From contig WLNN01000010.1 in assembly GCA_009699765.1 (NCBI GenBank), forward strand, positions 1-19,003: 19,003 nt of DNA. The letters run 5' to 3'. Shown here piece by piece: positions 9,052 through 16,798 of the stretch (position 1 is the first letter of the stretch; every line of letters begins with the position of its first letter). Source of the stretch: Actinomycetota bacterium. Lineage in GTDB: Bacteria > Actinomycetota > Actinomycetes > Nanopelagicales > Nanopelagicaceae. The notes below the pieces were generated by a model. It worked only from the letters and a program-made list of their open reading frames with translations. It ran no database searches and was not told the DNA's origin. Made by a program: the position numbers and the translations under genes.

Positions 9052-10220
9052 CAACGAAAAGTGCAGCACGTACCGGATTCTTAAGCAATCCAGCTAATGC
9101 TTTCTACATGCTTTTAATCAGTACCTCTGTATTAGTCGTGCTTGGGCTAGTGATGGTCTTCTCCGCCTCATCTATTCATGCAATTGATACAAAGGGTTAT
9201 GCCCTTGCTGTTGCACTGCGTCAGTTCGTCTTCTTATTGGTAGGAGTACCGCTAGCGATTTTTCTTGCAAGATTACCTCTTAAAACTTGGAATGTGATTG
9301 CAAAGTCAGGCCTTGTTCTCTCAATCATCTTTGTCGTGCTCGTCATGATTCCAGGCATTGGTAAGGAAGTTAAAGGAAATCGGAACTGGATTGATCTTAA
9401 AGTTATTGATATTCAGCCGGGAGAATTTACAAAATTTCTCCTTATTCTTTGGGCTGGTTATCTCCTCGCCCGTAAAGAGAATAATGAACGAACTCGGTTT
9501 AGCGTTATTGCGTTGTTAGCGCCAGGATTTCTAATCGTCATGTTGTGCATCATGCGAGGTGGAGATTTGGGAACAACCTCAGTTATCGCAGCAATTCTCG
9601 CTGGACTACTCTTCATCTCCGGACTTGAACTTCGGCGCATGGGAATTGTTACTGCAATTGGTTTTGCTGTACTTGCAATCGCCATTGCAACCTCTGATTA
9701 TCGACGTGCTCGCTTTCTTGTTTTCTTAAATCCCTTTGCACCTGATGAATACAAAACTTTTGGCTGGCAGCCTGCACATAGTCTTCTTGGCCTAGCAAGC
9801 GGAGGTCTCTTCGGAGTGGGATTAGGTGGAAGCCGCCAAAAGTGGGGAAATCTAGCTGAGGCACATACCGACTTTATCTATTCGGTAATCGGAGAAGAAC
9901 TTGGACTTTTCGGAACTCTCGGAGTTCTAGTGCTGATTGGCATTCTTGTGTATTCGATTTTTCGTATTGCACTAAGAGCGCAAGATCCTTTCTCGCGATA
10001 TGTCACGGCAGGAATCGGATGTTGGATTGGGATCCAAGCAATTCTTAATATCGGAACAGCTATAAGCGTACTTCCGGTCGTTGGTGTGACCCTTCCTTTA
10101 GTTTCTTATGGTGGTTCTGCCCTCCTTACAACTATTTGCGCCTTAGGCTTTGTCTCTGGTGTGGCTCTTCGCGATAATGAAGTCTCAAAGGAGCTCATAC
10201 GACGTTTTGCGAAGAAATAA
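9048..10220 (+). CDS. ftsW: Septal peptidoglycan polymerase FtsW (SEDS family)
   Basis: FtsW is the SEDS glycosyltransferase that polymerises lipid II at the division site together with FtsI. The 390 residues are strongly hydrophobic, with about ten membrane segments. SEDS features are intact: VMVFSASS near the first segment, a GGDLGTT motif, the extracytoplasmic EAHTDFIYSVIGEELG segment with D275 corresponding to the catalytic Asp of the family, and LPLVSYGGSALL near the C-terminus. Placement between murD and murG and association with ftsI argue for FtsW and not RodA. It starts inside the murD stop (ATGA) and is followed by a 13-base gap holding the strong murG ribosome binding site. Confidence 0.95.
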   Translation: MTTKSAARTGFLSNPANAFYMLLISTSVLVVLGLVMVFSASSIHAIDTKGYALAVALRQFVFLLVGVPLAIFLARLPLKTWNVIAKSGLVLSIIFVVLVMIPGIGKEVKGNRNWIDLKVIDIQPGEFTKFLLILWAGYLLARKENNERTRFSVIALLAPGFLIVMLCIMRGGDLGTTSVIAAILAGLLFISGLELRRMGIVTAIGFAVLAIAIATSDYRRARFLVFLNPFAPDEYKTFGWQPAHSLLGLASGGLFGVGLGGSRQKWGNLAEAHTDFIYSVIGEELGLFGTLGVLVLIGILVYSIFRIALRAQDPFSRYVTAGIGCWIGIQAILNIGTAISVLPVVGVTLPLVSYGGSALLTTICALGFVSGVALRDNEVSKELIRRFAKK

Positions 10221-10227
10221 GGAGGAG
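10221..10227 (+). promoter_or_regulatory. Ribosome binding site of murG
   Basis: GGAGGAG lies six bases upstream of TTG 10234. It is among the best Shine-Dalgarno matches in the window and directly follows the ftsW stop codon. It decides the murG start, since no ATG or GTG fits the conserved N-terminus. Confidence 0.85.
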
Positions 10228-10233
10228 AACAAA

Positions 10234-11322
10234 TTGAAGCTTCTCCTTGCTGGCGGAGGTACTGCGGGCCATGTCGAGCCGGCTATTGCGGTAGCGAGAG
10301 CATTTAGGCAGAAATATCCCGATGCTGAAATCGAATTTGTAGGTACGCCTAAAGGTCTTGAAAATATTCTCGTACCAGCTTCCGGTTTTAAACTTCGCCA
10401 CATTCCAAAAGTTGCAATCTCACGAAAAGTGTCTCCGTCTTTACTGCTTGCACCTTTCCAACTAATTCGTGCAACCGCAATCTCGATTAAAGTGCTACGT
10501 GATGTTGATTGCGTAATTGGATTTGGTGGCTATGTTTCAGGCCCAATTTATCTGGCAGCAGCAATTTCTCGAACTCCCTTTGTAATCCACGAACAGAACG
10601 CACGTCCTGGTTGGGCAAATCGTCTCGGTGCATTGTTTACGCAATATTCGGCAATTAGCTACCCAGTTTCTAGGGGAGCGTTATCTAAGGCAGAACTCAC
10701 TGGATTGCCACTGCGCGCCGATGTAGTGCAAGCACTAATCTCTATTGAGGGAAATTGGGAGCACAGTCGGAGCTCGGCGAAGAACGCAGTTGCAAAACAC
10801 TTTAATTTAAATGTAGAAAAACCAATTGTTTTCATCTTTGGAGGATCTCAAGGTTCGCAGGCAATAAATGCGGTTATTGAAAAGGCAGAGAGTGAAGGCA
10901 CCTTTAGCGGAACGTCTATAATTCATGGAGTTGGTAAGAACAACACTCTTCCAATGAGATCGGAGAGCTATGTGGCGTTGCCATATATCGAAGATATGGC
11001 AGAACTTTATTTAGCAGCGGATCTCATCATTGCCCGCAGTGGCGCAGTAACTTGCGCAGAGGTGGCTGCTCTTGGGCGGTACGCACTCTTTATTCCGCTT
11101 CCGGTTGGAAATGGCGAACAAGCCCTCAACGCCGAATCGCTCGTTGCTGCAAATCGAGCAATGGTGATTTCGCAGACTGATTTTGATGCAGCATGGTTGA
11201 AGTCAAATATTGCAGGCTTACTAAAGAAAAGTTCCGATCGTCCCGCCATGGCTGACTCATCTGGATTAAATGCAGTCGATAAGATTGTGAAGTTAATCGA
11301 GAGAGCATCCGGAGTTCAATGA
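10234..11322 (+). CDS. murG: UDP-GlcNAc:lipid I N-acetylglucosaminyltransferase MurG
   Basis: MurG adds GlcNAc to lipid I, making lipid II on the cytoplasmic face of the membrane. The 362-residue GT-B fold protein begins with the glycine-rich loop GGGTAGHVEP (residues 7-16), has the HEQN motif in the N-terminal domain, and in the C-terminal domain GGSQGS (203-208), the RSGAVTCAE donor-binding stretch and QALNAE. The start is TTG 10234, giving a two-residue lead into the conserved beta-strand; it is preceded by GGAGGAG at a six-base distance. The open frame extends further upstream through the end of ftsW (ATG 10150, 10177), but those residues do not resemble MurG. The end shares ATGA with murC. 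Confidence 0.96.
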   Translation: MKLLLAGGGTAGHVEPAIAVARAFRQKYPDAEIEFVGTPKGLENILVPASGFKLRHIPKVAISRKVSPSLLLAPFQLIRATAISIKVLRDVDCVIGFGGYVSGPIYLAAAISRTPFVIHEQNARPGWANRLGALFTQYSAISYPVSRGALSKAELTGLPLRADVVQALISIEGNWEHSRSSAKNAVAKHFNLNVEKPIVFIFGGSQGSQAINAVIEKAESEGTFSGTSIIHGVGKNNTLPMRSESYVALPYIEDMAELYLAADLIIARSGAVTCAEVAALGRYALFIPLPVGNGEQALNAESLVAANRAMVISQTDFDAAWLKSNIAGLLKKSSDRPAMADSSGLNAVDKIVKLIERASGVQ

Positions 11323-12722
11323 CAATCCCAAGCACGGCCACCATTGCAGGGGAGTCTCTCTTAGGCAAGAGAGTTCACTTTATCGGCATCGGTGGATCGG
11401 GTATGAGCGGCTTAGCCCGTATCGCCTTGGCAGATGGCATTGCAGTCTCTGGTTCTGATGCGAAAGATTCCACAGTCCTAGCCGCACTCGAAGCGCTTGG
11501 TGCAAAAATTTACAGAAGTCACGATGCTGCAAATATTGATGGGGTAGATGTGGTGATTTATTCAACCGCCATCTCTCCTAATAATCCTGAGATTGCTAGA
11601 GCAATAGAACGCTCAATTCCGATTATTACCAGGGCTAATGCGCTGGCTCTGCTTATGAACGGTTTTACGAGCATTGCCATCGCTGGCACTCATGGAAAAA
11701 CAACATCATCGTCAATGGCAACTGTGGCGTTTCAATCTTGCGGAATGGATCCTTCATTCGCAATCGGTGGAACGCTCTCTGCATCAGGTTCTAATGCACA
11801 TCGAGGGTCAGGTAAGTTTTTTATTGCAGAGGCAGATGAGTCAGACGGCTCATTTGTTGCCTATCATCCACATGCTGCTGTAGTCACGAATATCGAACAT
11901 GATCATGTAGATTTTTTTAGCACACTCGAAGAAGTTGTTAACGTCTTTAATGATTTTGCCTTAACTATTTCTCGAGATGGATTTCTTATTTATTGTGCTG
12001 ACGATTTCGGCTCGCGCGCACTTGGCGAATCAGTCACTCATTGCACCTCGTACTCATACGGCGTGGCTCAGGATTCGGACCTTAAGATCGATCAGATAAC
12101 ACTGACTGCGCAGGGTTCAAGCGCGCGAGCAATCTGGAAAGGCACTGTCGTGGGCCAACTAGAGCTGCAAGTCCCTGGCCACCATAATCTTCTCAACGCC
12201 GCCGGAACTCTTGCTCTGGGACTTGCTTTTAATTTAAAGGCCGAAGCCCTTATCAGTGGCTTGCATTCATTTAGAGGAGCTGGACGCCGTTTTGAACTAA
12301 AAGCAACTGTTAATGGAATTCGAATTATTGATGACTACGGACATCACCCCACCGAAATATCGGTAACTCTTGAAGCTGCTCGCCGATATGCAGATACTGG
12401 TCGCGTACTAGTGATTTTTCAACCCCATCGTTATTCAAGAACTCAAGCATTTCTTGATCAATTCGCAACTTCGCTCGATTCAGCCGATGATGTCACACTT
12501 CTTGAAATTTACGCAGCTAGCGAAAAGCCTATCCCAGGAGTTAGCGCACAATTAATTGCCGAAAAAATGTCACACGGACATTTTCTTCCCAATTTTGTCG
12601 AAGCGACTGAACGAATGATTGCGATCGCCAAACCTGGAGATGTAATTTTGACTCTCGGTGCTGGCGATGTTAACTCACTCGCACCGATTATTGCCGACGG
12701 CCTTACAAAACGTTTTGGTTAA
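11319..12722 (+). CDS. murC: UDP-N-acetylmuramate:L-alanine ligase MurC
   Basis: MurC starts the stem peptide by joining L-alanine to UDP-MurNAc. The 467 residues carry the MurC hallmarks in order: GIGGSGMSGLA in the UDP-binding domain, the ATP loop GTHGKTT (123-129), EADESDGSF, NIEHDHVDFF, IDDYGHHPTEI, FQPHRYSRT and the ending LGAGDVN. Everything expected is intact. It shares ATGA with murG and is separated from ftsQ by three bases. In many actinobacteria murC is followed directly by ftsQ, with murB and ddl elsewhere, as here. Confidence 0.97.
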   Translation: MTIPSTATIAGESLLGKRVHFIGIGGSGMSGLARIALADGIAVSGSDAKDSTVLAALEALGAKIYRSHDAANIDGVDVVIYSTAISPNNPEIARAIERSIPIITRANALALLMNGFTSIAIAGTHGKTTSSSMATVAFQSCGMDPSFAIGGTLSASGSNAHRGSGKFFIAEADESDGSFVAYHPHAAVVTNIEHDHVDFFSTLEEVVNVFNDFALTISRDGFLIYCADDFGSRALGESVTHCTSYSYGVAQDSDLKIDQITLTAQGSSARAIWKGTVVGQLELQVPGHHNLLNAAGTLALGLAFNLKAEALISGLHSFRGAGRRFELKATVNGIRIIDDYGHHPTEISVTLEAARRYADTGRVLVIFQPHRYSRTQAFLDQFATSLDSADDVTLLEIYAASEKPIPGVSAQLIAEKMSHGHFLPNFVEATERMIAIAKPGDVILTLGAGDVNSLAPIIADGLTKRFG

Positions 12723-12725
12723 TCG

Positions 12726-13391
12726 ATGGAACTCAAGCGTTTCAAGGTTCTCGCAATTGCCGTTCCTCTATTTATCGGTATCACTTACCTTCTGGCGTGG
12801 TCACCCGTATTCGCTGTTAAAGAAATATCAGTTGTAGGTTTGCCGGCTACGATTTCAGAACAGTATTTGATCGCAAAAAGCCAGATTGTTAAGGGCAACC
12901 AATTAGCAAGAATAGAACCTCGCTCAATTGAAAGAAAGTTAGAAGAGATCTCTTGGATTGAAAGCGCCTCACTTTCTCGCAATTGGATTAGCGGTTCGGT
13001 GGATATTTCAATTTCACCGAGAGTCCCCGTAGGAATTTTTCAAGGGCGCGCCCTTGACTCCGATGGAATCCTCTTTGATTTTCCAGGGCAAATACCTAAG
13101 GGATTACCACTGGTGAGTGCCTCATCTACCGAGCTCGGCTTGGAGGCGATAGCTCTCTTCACCTCCCTGCCGCAAGATTTCCGAGATTCTCTGCTTTCAA
13201 TCTCGGCATCGAATTCATCGTCAATTTCGTCATGGCAGAATTTTGATGGAAGAAAAATTAAGGTTCAGTGGGGAACGGCAAAAGATATATCTCTTAAAGT
13301 AAGCGTTTATCGGGCACTTATGGCACTTCCAGAAAACAAGAATGTTAAGAGAGTGGATCTATCGGCACCACATGCACCTATTGTTAAGTAA
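12726..13391 (+). CDS. ftsQ: Cell division protein FtsQ
   Basis: FtsQ is a bitopic divisome protein that holds the FtsL/FtsB pair and helps control FtsWI. The 221-residue product has a very short cytoplasmic tail (about six residues), one membrane segment (about 7-25), a POTRA domain (about 30-97, with FAVKEISVVG at its start and RVPVGIF at its end) and a beta domain ending in VDLSAPHAPIVK, a typical FtsQ terminus. Family members in other actinobacteria usually have a longer cytoplasmic tail. ATG 12726 follows the murC stop by three bases; no strong ribosome binding site is seen. It is the last gene before the 150-base spacer that carries an ftsZ promoter. Confidence 0.92.
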   Translation: MELKRFKVLAIAVPLFIGITYLLAWSPVFAVKEISVVGLPATISEQYLIAKSQIVKGNQLARIEPRSIERKLEEISWIESASLSRNWISGSVDISISPRVPVGIFQGRALDSDGILFDFPGQIPKGLPLVSASSTELGLEAIALFTSLPQDFRDSLLSISASNSSSISSWQNFDGRKIKVQWGTAKDISLKVSVYRALMALPENKNVKRVDLSAPHAPIVK

Positions 13392-13431
13392 ATATCTTCA
13401 TAGAAACTCTCTACAAAAGGTATAGATATTT
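13390..13431. repeat. Inverted repeat AAATATCT / AGATATTT after ftsQ
   Basis: A perfect 8 bp inverted repeat has arms at 13390-13397 and 13424-13431, separated by 26 bases, starting on the ftsQ stop codon. The T-rich stretch at 13442-13446 is several bases further on. As RNA the stem is weak and the loop long, so it is a poor terminator; a regulator binding site or an attenuator-like hairpin are other possibilities. Confidence 0.4.
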
Positions 13432-13462
13432 CTTCGTGTTCGTTTTTGATTCGCATCGCTTA

Positions 13463-13500
13463 TTGACATACCTTGCCACCATCAAAGTGATTAGAAATGT
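13463..13500 (+). promoter_or_regulatory. Candidate ftsZ promoter
   Basis: TTGACA at 13463-13468 is a perfect -35 consensus in the non-coding spacer before ftsZ. At a 17-base distance stands AGTGAT (13486-13491), and slightly further TAGAAA (13492-13497); neither is a good -10, so the -10 assignment is open. A start near 13500 would give a leader of about 40 bases. ftsZ commonly has its own promoters inside the dcw cluster in actinobacteria, which supports the reading. Confidence 0.5.
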
Positions 13501-13502
13501 AA

Positions 13503-13514
13503 CTCTCAAGAGAG
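13503..13514. repeat. Short dyad CTCTCAAGAGAG in the ftsZ leader
   Basis: A 12 bp near-palindrome with 5 bp arms and a 2-base centre lies between the candidate promoter and the ftsZ ribosome binding site. AACTCTC at its left edge also occurs at 13405-13411. It could be a small operator or a weak hairpin (four base pairs, CAAG loop). Chance occurrence is possible. Confidence 0.3.
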
Positions 13515-13528
13515 GGTTTACAGTTCTT

Positions 13529-13535
13529 AAGGAGG
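13529..13535 (+). promoter_or_regulatory. Ribosome binding site of ftsZ
   Basis: AAGGAGG, a full Shine-Dalgarno match, lies six bases before GTG 13542 and decides the non-ATG start. Strong initiation fits the high cellular demand for FtsZ. Confidence 0.9.
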
Positions 13536-13541
13536 CTTCAC

Positions 13542-14672
13542 GTGGCTGCACCACAGAATTATCTCGCCGTAATTAAAGTCGTCGGTATTGGCGGTGGCGG
13601 AGTTAACGCGATTAATCGCATGATTGAAGTAGGACTCAAAGGAGTTGAGTTCATCGCAATCAATACAGATGCACAACACCTATTGATGAGTGATGCCGAT
13701 GTGAAGTTAGATATTGGTCGTGCTTCTACAAAGGGCTTAGGTGCAGGTGCTGCACCCGAGAAAGGCCGACAAGCAGCTATTGATCACATTGAAGAGATAG
13801 AAGAAATTCTTCGTGGTGCCGACATGGTTTTCGTTACTGCTGGTGAAGGTGGCGGAACCGGAACTGGTGGCGCTCCAATAGTCGCAAAAATTGCACGCGA
13901 TCTTGGGGCTCTTACAATCGGTGTTGTTACCCGCCCATTCTCTTTCGAAGGAAAAATTCGTTCAAGCCAGGCAGATGAAGGTATCGATGCTCTGCGCGAA
14001 CATGTCGACACTTTGATTGTTATTCCTAATGATCGCCTCCTTGCGATATCTGATCGCAACATCACAGCGATGGATGCATTTAAGAGCGCCGACCAAGTTC
14101 TGCTCTCTGGTGTTCAAGGAATTACGGAAATCATTACGCAGCCAGGTTTAATTAATCTCGACTTCGCAGATGTAAAGACAGTTATGACTGATGCAGGTTC
14201 TGCGTTGATGGGAATTGGTTCAGCACGTGGAGAAAATCGCGCAGCGCGCGCAGCCGAACTTGCAATCTCAAGCCCACTTCTTGAAGCATCCATCGATGGA
14301 GCTATGGGTGTTCTTCTCTCTGTTGCTGGTGGTTCTGATTTAGGACTCTTTGAAATCAACGAAGCGTGCGAATTAGTACAAGCAGCGGCCCATCCTGACG
14401 CACGCATTATCTTCGGAACTACCATCGATGACGCGCTAGGTGATGAAGTTCGGATCACTGTCATTGCTGCAGGATTCGCTGGGGGAGAGCCTAAGAAGGT
14501 AGAGATGCCGAGCATTAACGCGGCGACTCTCTCTGGAAATGCTGATCCAATTCCATCGAATGACCCGCTTTCTGTGGCTCTAGATCTCGACGGCTCTGCC
14601 CCACGTAAGAGAATCACATTTGAAGAGCTGGTCTCTGAAGATGAGATCGATGTACCTGATTTCATGAAGTAA
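13542..14672 (+). CDS. ftsZ: Cell division GTPase FtsZ
   Basis: FtsZ is the tubulin-like GTPase that forms the division ring. The 376 residues include the nucleotide-binding start [16 protein letters not shown], the tubulin signature GGGTGTGG (103-110), the T7 synergy loop [11 protein letters not shown] with N205, D207 and D210 for GTP hydrolysis, a short variable linker (about 45 residues) and the conserved C-terminal peptide EIDVPDFMK. That peptide is the docking site for partners such as SepF, encoded three genes downstream. The start is GTG 13542, set by AAGGAGG six bases upstream. It is preceded by its own promoter-like region and followed by pgeF after 13 bases. Confidence 0.98.
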   Translation: MAAPQNYLAVIKVVGIGGGGVNAINRMIEVGLKGVEFIAINTDAQHLLMSDADVKLDIGRASTKGLGAGAAPEKGRQAAIDHIEEIEEILRGADMVFVTAGEGGGTGTGGAPIVAKIARDLGALTIGVVTRPFSFEGKIRSSQADEGIDALREHVDTLIVIPNDRLLAISDRNITAMDAFKSADQVLLSGVQGITEIITQPGLINLDFADVKTVMTDAGSALMGIGSARGENRAARAAELAISSPLLEASIDGAMGVLLSVAGGSDLGLFEINEACELVQAAAHPDARIIFGTTIDDALGDEVRITVIAAGFAGGEPKKVEMPSINAATLSGNADPIPSNDPLSVALDLDGSAPRKRITFEELVSEDEIDVPDFMK

Positions 14673-14685
14673 TCACTTAGTCTTC

Positions 14686-15348
14686 ATGACTACGCGCTTT
14701 ACCAAACGCACCGGAGGCGTAAGCCACGGTGCGTTTGCATCTCTCAACTTGGGAACACATGTTGGTGATGCCCTCTCGGATGTTCAGCGAAATCGAGAAA
14801 TTCTTACTGTTGAAGTTGGCCCGACTCAGTATATGAATCAGGTTCACGGCAATCGAATCGCTCTCATTGAGCGGGTGACTGAAGAAGTTCCGACCGCCGA
14901 CGCACTAGTAACTGGCATCCCTGGAATTTCGTTAGCAGTCATGGTTGCGGATTGCATTCCACTTCTTCTGAAATCTACCGAATCAGTAGCTGCGGTGCAC
15001 GTCGGTCGCAGGGGATTAGTAAATGATATAACTCGAAAAACCCTTGAGCTGATGCGCGATATGGGTGCTTTGAAGATAACTGCAATTATTGGACCAGCAA
15101 TTTGCGGAGTTTGTTATGAGGTTTCGGAGGAGATTTTTTCCGAAGTCGTTTCGCTGCATCCGAGCGCAGCATCTAGGACTAAAGCTGGTTCATTCGCGCT
15201 GGATTTACCGGCAGCTTTGCGCTCAGTCTTGAGTGACGAAGGCATAGAGATAGTTGATGAATTCGATTGCACCGTTGAAAATAACGATTACTTCTCCTTT
15301 CGGCGTGATGGAGTAACCGGCCGGCAAGTCGGGGTGATTTCATTATGA
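14686..15348 (+). CDS. pgeF: PgeF/YfiH family purine nucleoside phosphorylase-type protein
   Basis: This is the DUF152/YfiH/LACC1 family, historically called polyphenol oxidase or laccase domain. Members are purine nucleoside phosphorylases/adenosine deaminases, and E. coli PgeF is a peptidoglycan editing factor that limits L-Ser misincorporation; which role applies here is not known. The 220-residue protein has the RTGGVSHGAFASLNLG opening, metal ligands H54 (QVHGN), C90 (ADCIPLL) and H105 (AAVHVG), and GPAICGVCYEV. The family AGWRG motif reads VGRRG here; loss of Trp at this site is, I believe, usual in actinobacteria. The gene follows ftsZ by 13 bases without a visible ribosome binding site and shares ATGA with the next gene. 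Confidence 0.9.
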   Translation: MTTRFTKRTGGVSHGAFASLNLGTHVGDALSDVQRNREILTVEVGPTQYMNQVHGNRIALIERVTEEVPTADALVTGIPGISLAVMVADCIPLLLKSTESVAAVHVGRRGLVNDITRKTLELMRDMGALKITAIIGPAICGVCYEVSEEIFSEVVSLHPSAASRTKAGSFALDLPAALRSVLSDEGIEIVDEFDCTVENNDYFSFRRDGVTGRQVGVISL

Positions 15349-16016
15349 CTTCTCGCCGTGAAGAATTGGCGGCCAACCTTGCTGAGGTGCTGGAAGCAGT
15401 TGATCCGTATTCGCCTACCTTGATAGTCGTAACAAAGACCTACCCACTATCTGATGTAGAAATTCTCAACCAGCTAGGGGCGAATAACTTCGGCGAAAAT
15501 CGAAGCGATGAAGGCTTTGCAAAATCGCAGGCAATAAAAGCTCAATCAAAAAGCTCGAATTGGCACTATCAGGGAGAAATTCAGAGTAAGAAAATTAAAG
15601 AGATTCTCTCTTGGGCAGATTGCATCCATTCACTCGATGATTTGCGCCATGCAGAGAAGATCGACCGGGTTTTGCAAGAGAATAGTTCGAGTATCAAAGC
15701 ATTCCTTCAACTCTCACTCGATGGCGATTCCAGCAGGGGAGGGCTAATTGAGTCGGATCTCTTCCCGGCCGCCGAAGCACTTAATAAATACCGAAGCATC
15801 GATCTTCTGGGATTGATGTGCGTGCCTCCGGTCGATATGGAGCCGGCTCTGGCATATGCGCAGATTGCTTCGCTGCATCAAAGATTTTCTGCTGAATTTC
15901 CTGACTCCAAATCTCTTTCTGCGGGGATGAGTGGGGATTACATGATTGCCCTCGACCATGGTGCGACACATATTCGCGTTGGCAGCAAAATCCTCGGAGA
16001 GCGTGACTACGACTAG
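15345..16016 (+). CDS. YggS/PLPBP family pyridoxal phosphate-binding protein
   Basis: This family binds pyridoxal 5'-phosphate on a TIM-barrel fold and takes part in PLP homeostasis without known enzyme activity. The 223 residues show the PLP lysine K31 in LIVVTKTYP, NFGENR, WHYQGEIQSKK (family wording WHxIGxLQxNK), and the phosphate-binding C-terminal part LSAGMSGDYMIAL followed by GATHIRVGSKILGER. The gene shares ATGA with pgeF and precedes sepF by 12 bases, matching the conserved ylmD-ylmE-sepF neighbourhood of Gram-positive bacteria. Its link to cell division there is unexplained, though PLP enzymes supply D-amino acids to the wall. Confidence 0.93.
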   Translation: MTSRREELAANLAEVLEAVDPYSPTLIVVTKTYPLSDVEILNQLGANNFGENRSDEGFAKSQAIKAQSKSSNWHYQGEIQSKKIKEILSWADCIHSLDDLRHAEKIDRVLQENSSSIKAFLQLSLDGDSSRGGLIESDLFPAAEALNKYRSIDLLGLMCVPPVDMEPALAYAQIASLHQRFSAEFPDSKSLSAGMSGDYMIALDHGATHIRVGSKILGERDYD

Positions 16017-16028
16017 TAACCTGTACCC

Positions 16029-16499
16029 ATGTCAGCACTTAATAAGATGATGGGTTTTCTCGGATTAGTTGATACCGATGAAGACCAGCAAGCGATAGCG
16101 GCTCCCGTAAGTAAAAAGGTTGAGCCACGTACAGTCACTCCACGCACTCTCGATCGCGCCGGCGTAACAGTTGTTGGTCGAAGTGAAAATGTTGTTGAAA
16201 GTGAATTTGTCGAAGAGAGTTCTTCATACAATATCGTCACTTTACAACCTCGTTCTTATTCGGAGGCGCGCAAAGTTGGCGAATACTATCGCCAGGGTAA
16301 TCCTGTAATTATCAATCTCGACGATATGGAAGAGAGCGAACGCAAGCGTCTTGTGGACTTCTCTTCAGGTTTGGTTTTCGGACTTCATGGCCGCATCGAA
16401 CGCATCAGCTTGAAGGTATTTTTACTTTCTCCAGCGAATGTAAATGTGAGCAATGAAGATCGTTCAGCTGCTCAAGCAGCTTTCTATAACCAGAGCTGA
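16029..16499 (+). CDS. sepF: FtsZ membrane anchor SepF
   Basis: SepF binds the FtsZ C-terminal peptide and attaches FtsZ filaments to the membrane; in actinobacteria, which lack FtsA and ZipA, it is the main anchor. The 156-residue product has an N-terminal amphipathic-type segment (ALNKMMGFLGLV), a linker rich in charged residues (about 17-70), and the conserved SepF domain from about 72: RSYSEARKVGEYYRQGNPVI, then INLDDMEESERKRLVDFSSG, LVFGLHGRIERI and VFLLSPANV. ATG 16029 is 12 bases after the previous stop, with no recognisable ribosome binding site. It lies eight bases before yggT. Confidence 0.95.
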   Translation: MSALNKMMGFLGLVDTDEDQQAIAAPVSKKVEPRTVTPRTLDRAGVTVVGRSENVVESEFVEESSSYNIVTLQPRSYSEARKVGEYYRQGNPVIINLDDMEESERKRLVDFSSGLVFGLHGRIERISLKVFLLSPANVNVSNEDRSAAQAAFYNQS

Positions 16500-16507
16500 T
16501 TTCACAT

Positions 16508-16798
16508 ATGTTCATTCGCAATACATTATTGCAACTCTTATCTTTATTTAAGCTTGCACTTTTTGCACGAATCATTATTGATTACATCCGAATGTTTGCC
16601 CGCTCTTGGCATCCGAATGTGGTTCTAATTGGGTTCTTCGAATTGATCTACACAATTACCGAAAAGCCAATGGCTTTCGTGCGTCGATTTATTCCATCTT
16701 TGCGACTCGGTGGAGTAGCTCTAGATTTATCCTTCATCGTGCTGCTTATTGCAATCGGCTTCTTGCAGAGTCTAGTTCGAGTATTAATCAATTTTTAG
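16508..16798 (+). CDS. YggT family small integral membrane protein
   Basis: The 96-residue product has two long hydrophobic segments (about 7-25 and 72-92) and the family motif around TEKPMAFVRRFIPSLRLGGVALDLSF (family wording TEPxLxPxRRxIPxxGGxDLSP). YggT/YlmG proteins sit next to sepF in many bacteria and in chloroplasts affect nucleoid and thylakoid organisation; the molecular role is not established. The usual next gene in actinobacteria, divIVA, is absent. The last 11 bases overlap the end of the convergent ileS gene, and no terminator separates them. Confidence 0.9.
   Translation: MFIRNTLLQLLSLFKLALFARIIIDYIRMFARSWHPNVVLIGFFELIYTITEKPMAFVRRFIPSLRLGGVALDLSFIVLLIAIGFLQSLVRVLINF

Noticed and set aside
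13390..13446. Inverted repeat after ftsQ read as an intrinsic terminator
   Set aside because: The stem is only 8 bp of mostly A/T with a 26-base loop, and the T-run starts about 11 bases after the stem. Kept only as a repeat.
14114..14665. 183-codon open frame on the minus strand within ftsZ
   Set aside because: It is the antisense shadow of ftsZ, with Ser/Ala/Pro-rich low-information sequence, no ribosome binding site and no recognisable family.
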